A stretch of 11,473 nt of DNA from Gammaproteobacteria bacterium. Lineage in GTDB: Bacteria > Pseudomonadota > Gammaproteobacteria > S012-40. Location of the stretch: NCBI GenBank assembly GCA_029879945.1, contig JAOUPJ010000095.1:1-11473 (forward strand), read 5' to 3'. Shown here in pieces: positions 5,834-11,473 of the stretch. The notes under the pieces were generated by a model, which saw only the letters and a program-made list of their open reading frames with translations, ran no database searches and was not told the DNA's origin. Position numbers and translations under genes: made by a program. Within the stretch, counting starts at the first letter, position 1, and each line of letters starts with the position of its first letter.

Positions 5834-6559
5834 TTAGTCCTGCACCCATTCTTTCATGCGGGCGCGTAGGCGTATCATCGCTTGGGACAATAGCTGGCTG
5901 ATTCGTGATTCGCTCACGCCGATGACCGAACCGATCTCACGAAGGTTCATTTCGGAATCATAATACAACACCACAACCATACGCTCTCTTTCTGGAAGTG
6001 TCGCTATGGCATCTACGAGTTTTTTACGAAATCTTTCATCTAATATACTTTCATATGGTCGCGAAGAATTATCAATCATGCCTGATTCTATGGCTTCTTC
6101 ATCAAATCCCAATTCTTCAAAACCAAACATGCGCGCACTACTGGCGTCTTGTAAGATTTTATAATATTCGTCTAGAGTGATATCCATTTCTTTGGCGATC
6201 TCATCGTCTCGCGCATCTCGCCCTTCTCTGGCCTCAATAGTTCTTACCACTTCGGCCACTTCTCGCGTTTTACGATGTACCGATTTGGGAGCCCAGTCAT
6301 TACGTCGCAGTTCATCTAGCATGGAACCGCGAATTCGAATTCCCGCGTAGGTTTCAAAGCTCGCGCCCAGCTCGGCCTTATAATTTTTTGAGGCCTCTAA
6401 CAAGCCGACCATTCCCGCTTGAATCAGATCATCAACAACCACTGAGGAAGGGAGCCTTGCCATCAAGTGGTAGGCAATCCGCTTGACGAGTGGGGAATAC
6501 TTGGCGATAACATTGTTAAAGTCATCTAGGCTTAGATTTGATTGCGATGCGTTTTTCAT
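5834..6559 (-). CDS. fliA: RNA polymerase sigma-28 factor FliA
   Basis: The 241-residue product directs RNA polymerase to flagellar class-3 and related promoters. Region 2 spans about 20-90 (YSPLVKRIAYHLMARLPSSV, DDLIQAGMVGLLEA, FETYAGIRIRGSMLDELRRN), region 3 about 92-145 (WAPKSVHRKTREV onward), and region 4 about 175-238 with the HTH NLREIGSVIGVSESRISQLL. Length and motifs match FliA rather than sigma-70 or sigma-32. ATG 6559 is chosen because it gives the family's usual length; an in-frame ATG at 6616 would add 19 Cys-containing residues unlike the family. The ribosome site before 6559 is weak (AAAGAAG). No flagellar or chemotaxis gene is beside it, unlike the usual flhF-fleN-fliA cluster. 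A sigma-28-type promoter lies downstream, in front of the next gene. Confidence 0.9.
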   Translation of the reverse strand: MKNASQSNLSLDDFNNVIAKYSPLVKRIAYHLMARLPSSVVVDDLIQAGMVGLLEASKNYKAELGASFETYAGIRIRGSMLDELRRNDWAPKSVHRKTREVAEVVRTIEAREGRDARDDEIAKEMDITLDEYYKILQDASSARMFGFEELGFDEEAIESGMIDNSSRPYESILDERFRKKLVDAIATLPERERMVVVLYYDSEMNLREIGSVIGVSESRISQLLSQAMIRLRARMKEWVQD

Positions 6560-6575
6560 ACAGCTACTTCTTTGG

Positions 6576-6611
6576 TCACCGCCGGTATAACATTTCCACC
6601 CGTTTCGACAT
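6576..6611 (-). other. Possible upstream ORF in the fliA leader (MSKRVEMLYRR)
   Basis: ATG at 6611, preceded by AAGG at 5 nt, opens an 11-codon frame ending in TGA 16 nt before the chosen fliA start. The ribosome site is better than that of fliA itself. It could couple or gate fliA translation, or be chance. Confidence 0.25.
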
Positions 6612-6827
6612 AGCATCCTTGAATCTGAAGTATGAGACTAGGAACTGCGTCACAACTCCGGATTACTGAGGCTAAAACAGGTATATAAGAATTCACTTAT
6701 TTAACTAGAAAAACCAGGTATTATCTATCTGTTTTTATTATATATTTTATATCTACTCACCAAATCAAGCGCCCATATTTTCAGCATTTTGTAGTCAGTC
6801 TAATGTGTGTTTTAAAAAGCCTTCCCC

Positions 6828-6859
6828 AAAAAAAAACCGACCTATACAGGCCGGTTTTT
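6828..6859 (-). terminator. Strong intrinsic terminator of the hpf-CSD gene
   Basis: On the minus strand the hairpin has outer arms AAAAACCG (6859-6852) and CGGTTTTT (6839-6832), one mismatch, a 3-bp inner stem and a 4-nt loop, followed by nine U in a row. It ends transcription about 20-50 nt after the stop at 6880 and separates this gene from fliA downstream. Confidence 0.88.
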
Positions 6860-6879
6860 CCACTATAAAAAAGATCAAA

Positions 6880-7431
6880 TTAGACTGGGGTGATGCCACT
6901 GGCCCGTAATTCAGCTCCCGCTTCTTCGATGGGCGTAAATCTCACCAGCCTCCCCACTTCCAGATTCTCAAAGTCTGATTCGAGCAATTCGCTTTTACTG
7001 AAATAGATCTGCTTTCCGTCAAACGAAGTGAGGTATCCAAATCCCTGGTCTGAAAACAGGGAAGCAATCTGACCCATATCCTGTGACGCTGCCTCAGGAT
7101 TAGGCTTGCGTGCCTTCAGATCAGGTCTGCGTCGACGTCTGTAGGTGAGTAACTGCCTGCGTGCCGCATCAAAGGCATCTCGCACGGCCACGTACACGTC
7201 TTCTGAGGGCTCTCTCTTGACCACCAGCTCATCACCCGGCACGGTCAAATCGACACGCACATTGTATAATAAACCTTGATTTTTATGTCTATGTGGAGTT
7301 TCCACCATCACACGACAAGCGATGATGTCATCGTAAAATTGTTCAAGTTTTCTCGCCTTTTCTTTAATTACATTGGCGAGTCTTGGAGTAAGTGTGAATT
7401 TACGGGAAGAAATTTGTAGTGGGATTTTCAC
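6880..7431 (-). CDS. Ribosome-hibernation factor (HPF/RaiA family) fused to a cold-shock domain
   Basis: The 183-residue protein has two parts. Residues 1-100 are an HPF/RaiA domain (MKIPLQISSRKFTLTP, then helix ANVIKEKARKLEQF, and DAFDAARRQLLTYRRRRR), which in this family binds in the decoding region of the 30S subunit and stops translation in resting cells. A basic linker (about 98-112) leads to a cold-shock domain at 119-181 (GQIASLFSDQGFGYLTSFDG, IYFSKSEL, LEVGRLVRF), with RNP1 as QGFGYL. This architecture occurs in other proteobacteria but is less usual than plain HPF. GTG 7431 is chosen as start because AAGGAG lies 6 nt before it and the family starts here; an ATG at 7446 overlaps that site and would add 5 residues. 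It is divergent from prkA. Confidence 0.88.
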   Translation of the reverse strand: MKIPLQISSRKFTLTPRLANVIKEKARKLEQFYDDIIACRVMVETPHRHKNQGLLYNVRVDLTVPGDELVVKREPSEDVYVAVRDAFDAARRQLLTYRRRRRPDLKARKPNPEAASQDMGQIASLFSDQGFGYLTSFDGKQIYFSKSELLESDFENLEVGRLVRFTPIEEAGAELRASGITPV

Positions 7432-7437
7432 ATTGAT

Positions 7438-7443
7438 CTCCTT
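7438..7443 (-). promoter_or_regulatory. Ribosome binding site that fixes the hpf-CSD start at GTG 7431
   Basis: AAGGAG (7443-7438) sits 6 nt before GTG 7431. The alternative ATG at 7446 would place this site inside its own coding region and has only AT-rich DNA (TATTATCACGT) directly upstream. Confidence 0.7.
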
Positions 7444-7789
7444 CATACGTGATAATAAATGTAAACCTTAATTAGATTTCTCTCCTTCGCAACGAATTAG
7501 TACTTAAAAAATGGGGGTTGAATTGATGGAAACAAGCGGTGATTGGAAGTGAGCAGGCAATTTGCGGGCAGCGCTTTATAAGCATTTTACTCAGAAATTC
7601 TCTCTTTTCTCTCACACAGGACCATTCTCAATCAGACTAGACGTAATCGCAAATTGGTTTGTTTTATCTTACATTAGTTTTTTTTAAGTGATACGATTTT
7701 TGCAGTGAGTAAAAATATTCCACAATTCTGCCTGGTACCTCTCAGATTCTATTTTTCATCACGAACCAAATCCGGCGAATGGAGTCAAA

Positions 7790-7819
7790 ATGTCTACACA
7801 TAATCGCCCAGCTCTTTAA
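7790..7819 (+). other. Possible nine-residue mini-ORF (MSTHNRPAL) with good ribosome site
   Basis: ATG 7790 is preceded by GGAG at 5 nt and the frame ends at TAA 7819. It lies about 260 bp upstream of prkA and before the sigma-54 promoter. It could be a leader peptide of a longer transcript or chance. Confidence 0.2.
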
Positions 7820-7932
7820 AACTCGAAACGCATTTTGCACGTGTCATTAATTCGGCACGAAGCAAACCTCTGATGACCAGCCGTTTTCAATAAGCTCGCT
7901 CAAAAAAGATTGCGGTTAAGCGCCACTGAACT

Positions 7933-7956
7933 CATAAAGTTTCCGGAATCTTTATG
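7933..7956. promoter_or_regulatory. 24-bp near-perfect palindrome upstream of the prkA promoter, candidate operator
   Basis: CATAAAG (7933-7939), core TTCCGGAA (7941-7948) and CTTTATG (7950-7956) form one palindrome with a single mismatched pair (T7940/T7949). The centre is about 47 bp upstream of the start predicted from the sigma-54 promoter. It is a strong candidate for binding a dimeric regulator; as RNA it would be a hairpin, but no U-run follows. Confidence 0.55.
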
Positions 7957-7964
7957 AAAAAACA

Positions 7965-7981
7965 CTGGCTTGCTTCTTGCT
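7965..7981 (+). promoter_or_regulatory. Sigma-54 (RpoN) promoter for prkA-yeaH-spoVR
   Basis: CTGGCTTGCTTCTTGCT carries the required GG (7967-7968) and GC (7979-7980) 12 bp apart and matches the consensus TGGCACGN4TTGCW at most positions, including the whole TTGCT. The predicted start is near 7992, with a leader of about 85 nt. In E. coli the homologous yeaGH operon is known to be transcribed with sigma-54 and NtrC under nitrogen starvation, which supports this call. Confidence 0.65.
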
Positions 7982-8076
7982 CCTTGCTAAGTGCGGTCAT
8001 CCAAAAAGGACTAGATTTATTATCGGCCTTGATCGAACGCAGTAGATCAATACGCACGCTAAAGAGGATTGACACC

Positions 8077-9999
8077 ATGACTATTTTTAGCCACTACCAA
8101 ACCCGCTACGAAACCTCCCAGGAGGAGGAATACTCCATACAGGAATTTCTTGATCTGTGTAAAAAGGACCCAAGTGTGTATGCCTCGGCTTCTGAGCGGA
8201 TGTTGATGGCCATTGGTGAGCCCCAAATGGTGGACACCCGAAAAGACCATCGACTCAGTCGGATCTTTTCCAACCGCGTCATCAAGGTCTATCCTGCGTT
8301 TAAAGATTTTTACGGCATGGAAGATACCATCGAACAAATCGTATCGTACTTCAAGCACGCGGCACAGGGTCTGGAAGAAAAGAAACAAATTTTGTATCTC
8401 CTGGGTCCAGTAGGAGGCGGTAAGTCCTCACTAGCAGAAAAACTTAAATCTTTAATGGAAAAAATGCCCATTTATGCAATCAAGGGCAGCCCAATCAACG
8501 AATCTCCACTCGGTTTATTCTCGGCGGCTGAAGATGGAAAAATTCTAGAAGAAGATTACGGAATTCCCGAACGCTACCTCAAGACCATCATGTCCCCCTG
8601 GGCCGTGAAACGCCTGACAGAATTCAACGGAGACATCACCAAATTCAAAGTAGTAAAGCTACATCCCTCAGTGCTACGACAAATTGGTATCGCCAAAACT
8701 GAGCCCGGAGATGAAAATAATCAGGATATCTCGTCATTGGTGGGCAAAGTGGATATCCGCAAACTGGAAAGCTACGCACAAGACGACCCCGATGCCTACA
8801 GTTACTCCGGTGGCCTCTGCCTGGCTAACCAAGGTCTGCTGGAATTTGTGGAAATGTTCAAGGCACCAATCAAGGTTCTGCATCCACTACTTACTGCAAC
8901 GCAGGAAAGCAACTACAAAGGTACCGAAGGGTTTTCTGCCATCCCCTTTGATGGGGTGGTACTTGCCCACTCCAATGAATCAGAGTGGCTAACCTTCAAG
9001 AATAATAAGAATAATGAGGCATTTCTTGATCGAATTTATATCGTTAAGGTACCGTACTGTCTGCGCGTCAAGGATGAAATCAAGATCTATGACAAGCTCA
9101 TGTTTAATAGTTCCTTATCGCAAGCACCCTGCGCACCAGATACACTCAAGATGATGGCCCAATTTGCCATACTTTCCCGACTCAAAGAACCGGAAAACTC
9201 AAATATTTTTTCCAAGATGCGCGTCTACGACGGGGAAAATCTGAAAGACACAGACCCCAATGCCAAGTCTTACCAAGAATACCGTGACTTTGCTGGCGTG
9301 GATGAGGGTATGACAGGTCTTTCTACCCGATTTGCCTTCAAGATACTTTCACGGGTGTTCAACTATGACAATACCGAAGTGGCCGCAAATCCAGTCCATC
9401 TCTTATATGTATTAGAGCAGCAAATTGAACAAGAACAGTTCCCCTCTGAAACAGAAGAAAAGTATCTCTCCTATATCAAGGGTTATTTGGTACCTCAGTA
9501 CGTTGAGTTTATCGGTAAAGAAATCCAAACGGCCTATCTGGAATCCTACTCTGAGTATGGACAGAACATCTTTGATCGATATGTCACCTATGCTGACTAT
9601 TGGATACAGGACGAGGAATATCGTGATCCAGATACTGGTGAGATCTTTAATCGTTCCTCACTAAATTCCGAACTTGAAAAAATTGAGAAGCCTGCAGGAA
9701 TCAGTAATCCAAAAGATTTCCGTAATGAGATCGTTAATTTTGTGTTGCGTGCCAGAGCCTCTCATGCGGGTAAAAATCCGACATGGACCAGTTATGAGAA
9801 GTTACGCAATGTCATAGAGAAAAAGATGTTCTCCAATACAGAAGACTTGCTACCAGTTATTTCCTTTAATACCAAGTCTTCCGCTGAAGACAAGAAGAAG
9901 CATCAAAACTTTGTGGATCGCATGATGGCCAAGGGATACACTGCGAAACAGGTCCGACTACTTTGTGAATGGTATCTACGCGTTCGCAAATCTTCTTAA
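8077..9999 (+). CDS. prkA: PrkA-family serine protein kinase (YeaG)
   Basis: The 640-residue protein follows E. coli YeaG (about 644 residues) from start to end, beginning MTIFSHYQTRYE and ending LCEWYLRVRKSS. The N-terminal AAA-type part carries the Walker A motif GPVGGGKSS (110-118), with conserved blocks KTEPGDENNQDISSLVGKVD, LHPLLTATQES and AHSNESEW; the C-terminal part is the kinase-like PrkA domain (EKIEKPAGISNPKDFRNEIV, SYEKLRNVIEKKMFSNTEDL). In E. coli it acts in adaptation to long nitrogen starvation. ATG 8077 has GAGG 9 nt upstream and matches the family start. A longer in-frame start at 7954 lies upstream of the predicted transcription start and adds 41 residues not seen in the family. 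First gene of the operon, 24 nt from yeaH. Confidence 0.97.
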   Translation: MTIFSHYQTRYETSQEEEYSIQEFLDLCKKDPSVYASASERMLMAIGEPQMVDTRKDHRLSRIFSNRVIKVYPAFKDFYGMEDTIEQIVSYFKHAAQGLEEKKQILYLLGPVGGGKSSLAEKLKSLMEKMPIYAIKGSPINESPLGLFSAAEDGKILEEDYGIPERYLKTIMSPWAVKRLTEFNGDITKFKVVKLHPSVLRQIGIAKTEPGDENNQDISSLVGKVDIRKLESYAQDDPDAYSYSGGLCLANQGLLEFVEMFKAPIKVLHPLLTATQESNYKGTEGFSAIPFDGVVLAHSNESEWLTFKNNKNNEAFLDRIYIVKVPYCLRVKDEIKIYDKLMFNSSLSQAPCAPDTLKMMAQFAILSRLKEPENSNIFSKMRVYDGENLKDTDPNAKSYQEYRDFAGVDEGMTGLSTRFAFKILSRVFNYDNTEVAANPVHLLYVLEQQIEQEQFPSETEEKYLSYIKGYLVPQYVEFIGKEIQTAYLESYSEYGQNIFDRYVTYADYWIQDEEYRDPDTGEIFNRSSLNSELEKIEKPAGISNPKDFRNEIVNFVLRARASHAGKNPTWTSYEKLRNVIEKKMFSNTEDLLPVISFNTKSSAEDKKKHQNFVDRMMAKGYTAKQVRLLCEWYLRVRKSS

Positions 10000-10012
10000 T
10001 AGGTAGAAAATC

Positions 10013-10018
10013 AAGGTG
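10013..10018 (+). promoter_or_regulatory. Ribosome binding site that supports the TTG start of yeaH
   Basis: AAGGTG lies 5 nt before TTG 10024. An ATG at 10019-10021 directly after the site is out of frame and opens only a short frame, so the rare TTG is the start that gives the family N-terminus SRFTDRRLNGKNKS. Confidence 0.65.
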
Positions 10019-10023
10019 ATGTT

Positions 10024-11295
10024 TTGTCTAGATTTACGGATAGAAGATTAAACGGTAAAAACAAGAGCGCTGTCAATCGGCAGCGTTTTATTGAACGTTT
10101 TAAAGGCCAAATCAAGAAAGCAGTTGCCGACGCAATCGCTGGCCGTAGCATCACCGACATTGAAGGCGGTGAGAGTATATCCATCCCTTCTCGTGATATT
10201 TCAGAACCATCTATTCATCATGGAAGTGGTGGGCATCGTGACATTATCCATCCGGGTAATCGGGAGTTTATCTCTGGTGATCGTTTTCCGAGACCCAATC
10301 AGCGACAAGGGGCCGGGCGAGGCAAAAAGGCCAGTAATAAAGGCGAAGGCATGGATGACTTCGTCTTTGAGCTCAGCAAAGAAGAGTTTATGGAATTCTT
10401 CTTTGAAGACCTGGAGCTACCGAATCTCGTTAAGCGTGAACTGGCCACTGTCTATGACAGTAAAAAAATAAGGGCCGGTTTTACTCAGTCCGGTGTGCCT
10501 ACCAATATCAATATTGTCAGATCATTGCGCGGTGCCCATGCCCGACGTATTGCATTACGTTCTCCCTATAAAAAACAGTTGCGTGAACTGGAAGAAAAGC
10601 TGGAAGAGCTTTCTCACCAATACAGCGCCACCGATCCAATTATCACTGATCTTATTGAAGAGATAGAAGCGCTAAAGCGCAAGATTGCGGCCGTTCCATT
10701 TATTGACACCTTTGATCTGCGGTACAACAACCGTATCGATGTCCCCAGCCCTTCCACCCAGGCCGTGATGTTTTGCCTGATGGATGTATCCGGATCCATG
10801 GACCAGGGTAAAAAAGATATGGCCAAACGATTTTTTATCTTGCTGTATCTATTTCTTACCCGAAACTATGAGAAAATTGAACTGGTGTTCATTTGTCACC
10901 ATACCACCGCTAAGGAAGTCAATGAACATGATTTCTTTTATTCCCGAGAAACCGGGGGGACAGTGGTGTCCAGCGCTCTACATCTAATGCACGACGTCAT
11001 TCGAGATCGTTATCCCACGAACGAGTGGAATATCTATGCGGCCCAGGCTTCGGATGGCGACAACTGGCATGATGACTCCCCCACTTGCCGGGAAATACTG
11101 CAAGAGAAGATTTTGCCTTTGGTTCAATATTATTCTTATGTGGAAATCACACCCGATAATCACCAAAGCCTTTGGTATGAATACGAGAAACTGAAAGAAA
11201 CGCACGTTAATTTTGCAATGCAAAGATTGGAAGCGGTGAGTGACATCTACCCCGTTTTCAGAGAGTTGTTTAAAAAGCAGGAAGCAAAAGCTTAG
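10024..11295 (+). CDS. yeaH: YeaH/YhbH family protein (DUF444, von Willebrand-A-like)
   Basis: The 423-residue protein matches E. coli YeaH over its length. The N-terminus is DRRLNGKNKSAVNRQRF (6-22), followed by SISIPSRDISEP and HPGNREF, a Gly/Lys-rich spacer (about 95-110), and a coiled-coil-like stretch (about 183-222). The C-terminal half carries a von Willebrand-A-type metal site, VMFCLMDVSGSMDQ (248-261, D.S.S), then YSRETGGTVVSSAL and AAQASDGDNW. YeaH is cotranscribed with the PrkA kinase in many bacteria and is thought to work with it; its biochemical role is not settled. It starts at TTG and ends 9 nt before the spoVR start. TTG may lower its yield relative to prkA. Confidence 0.95.
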   Translation: MSRFTDRRLNGKNKSAVNRQRFIERFKGQIKKAVADAIAGRSITDIEGGESISIPSRDISEPSIHHGSGGHRDIIHPGNREFISGDRFPRPNQRQGAGRGKKASNKGEGMDDFVFELSKEEFMEFFFEDLELPNLVKRELATVYDSKKIRAGFTQSGVPTNINIVRSLRGAHARRIALRSPYKKQLRELEEKLEELSHQYSATDPIITDLIEEIEALKRKIAAVPFIDTFDLRYNNRIDVPSPSTQAVMFCLMDVSGSMDQGKKDMAKRFFILLYLFLTRNYEKIELVFICHHTTAKEVNEHDFFYSRETGGTVVSSALHLMHDVIRDRYPTNEWNIYAAQASDGDNWHDDSPTCREILQEKILPLVQYYSYVEITPDNHQSLWYEYEKLKETHVNFAMQRLEAVSDIYPVFRELFKKQEAKA

Positions 11296-11304
11296 TAGGA
11301 CACT

Positions 11305-11473
11305 ATGAGTAACAATAAGCCAATTTCAGAAACCTCCGAATGGACCTTTGAATTACTGGATCAATATGATCATGAAATCGCCCGCGTGGCGGCACACTAC
11401 GGTTTAGACACCTATCCCAATCAAATAGAAGTCATTAGTGCTGAACAGATGATGGATGCCTATTCATCTGTGG
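11305..11473 (+). CDS. spoVR: SpoVR family protein (YcgB), 5' part only
   Basis: ATG 11305 has TAGGA about 6 nt upstream and opens a frame of 56 codons to the window edge. The start, EWTFELLDQYDHEIARVAAH, YGLDTYPNQIEVISAEQMMD and AYSSV, matches the N-terminus of E. coli YcgB and Bacillus SpoVR very closely. The full protein is expected to be about 500 residues. SpoVR is needed for spore cortex formation in Bacillus; in Gram-negative bacteria its role is open. Here it follows yeaH by 9 nt, making the common prkA-yeaH-spoVR operon; in E. coli ycgB is at a separate locus from yeaGH. Confidence 0.93.
   Translation, partial: MSNNKPISETSEWTFELLDQYDHEIARVAAHYGLDTYPNQIEVISAEQMMDAYSSV

Larger units (their letters stand above)
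6560..6879. other. 320-bp region between the hpf-CSD and fliA genes: leader, AT-rich promoter DNA, short upstream ORF
   Basis: No full gene is seen. The right end is the hpf-CSD terminator. The middle (6720-6770) is very AT-rich and suits a fliA promoter, though I cannot fix one. A direct repeat, AAAACAGGTAT (6674-6684) and AAAACCAGGTAT (6710-6721), has its CAGGTAT cores 37 bp apart and brackets a small dyad, ATAAG (6685-6689) with CTTAT (6696-6700). Close to fliA a short ORF of 11 codons (6611-6576, minus) has an AAGG five bases before its ATG. Confidence 0.5.
7432..8076. other. 645-bp divergent regulatory region between hpf-CSD and prkA
   Basis: No protein gene of normal size is supported on either strand. 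It must hold the promoters of both genes. Visible items are a nine-residue mini-ORF with a good ribosome site (7790-7819), a 24-bp palindrome (7933-7956), a sigma-54-type promoter (7965-7981) and the leader of prkA. The stretch 7450-7780 is AT-rich with T- and A-runs and no clear hairpin terminator, so I see no firm evidence for a small RNA. Confidence 0.6.

Noticed and set aside
5821..5839. Possible terminator after fliA (GACTA/TAGTC)
   Set aside because: The stem is only 5 bp, it includes the end of the coding region, and no U-run follows directly.
7853..7870. Sigma-54-like GGCACG on the plus strand near 7854
   Set aside because: The -12 half does not fit (AAAC in place of TTGC); the site at 7965-7981 is far better.
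7935..7942. TAAAGTTT, an exact sigma-28 -35 match upstream of prkA
   Set aside because: The sequence 11 nt downstream is ATGAAAAA, with no -10 match. The bases are better explained as part of the 24-bp palindrome.
8020..8027. A second GCCGATAA (minus strand) in the prkA leader
   Set aside because: No acceptable -35 element at the required distance, and it points at hpf-CSD from about 590 bp away.
7954..8076. N-terminal extension of prkA from an ATG at 7954
   Set aside because: It spans the sigma-54-type promoter and lies upstream of the predicted start of transcription. The family starts at the ATG at 8077, which has its own ribosome site.

Overview
The window looks like the chromosome of a free-living gammaproteobacterium of moderate G+C. 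PrkA (YeaG), YeaH and SpoVR (YcgB) homologues follow the Escherichia coli proteins closely along their whole length. FliA and the DUF1249 (YqiB) protein are also of gammaproteobacterial type. The species cannot be told from this sequence. I see no insertion sequences, phage genes, tRNA or rRNA genes, or CRISPR array.

Left part (1-2615): the 3' end of an unrecognised gene leads directly into a gene for an exported, mostly helical protein. A strong two-sided terminator separates this pair from a minus-strand Tim44-domain membrane protein. Upstream of that gene lies a single-domain cyclic-nucleotide-binding protein.

Middle part (2700-5700): a 69-residue orphan protein, a hotdog-fold thioesterase of the THEM6 type divergent from a LysR-type regulator with a clean dyad between them, a very acidic 68-residue orphan, and a DUF1249 (YqiB-like) protein. 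The DUF1249 gene is preceded by a near-consensus sigma-28 promoter. The gene just upstream of that promoter encodes sigma-28 (FliA), here with no flagellar genes beside it.

Right part (6800-11473): a ribosome-hibernation factor fused to a cold-shock domain is transcribed leftward and ends at an excellent terminator. Divergent from it, after about 645 bp without a supported gene, begins the prkA-yeaH-spoVR operon (serine kinase, von Willebrand-A-like DUF444 protein, SpoVR protein; the last is cut by the window edge). The leader of this operon holds a sigma-54-type promoter with correct -24/-12 spacing. Just upstream of it is a 24-bp palindrome with one mismatched pair. In E. coli the yeaGH operon is known to be controlled by sigma-54 with NtrC, so this fits.

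Together, the right half reads as a starvation and dormancy neighbourhood: ribosome hibernation, PrkA kinase signalling and alternative sigma factor control. The clearest new material is regulatory: the sigma-28 promoter on the DUF1249 gene, and the sigma-54 promoter plus palindrome on prkA. The two small orphan proteins are the main unknown genes.
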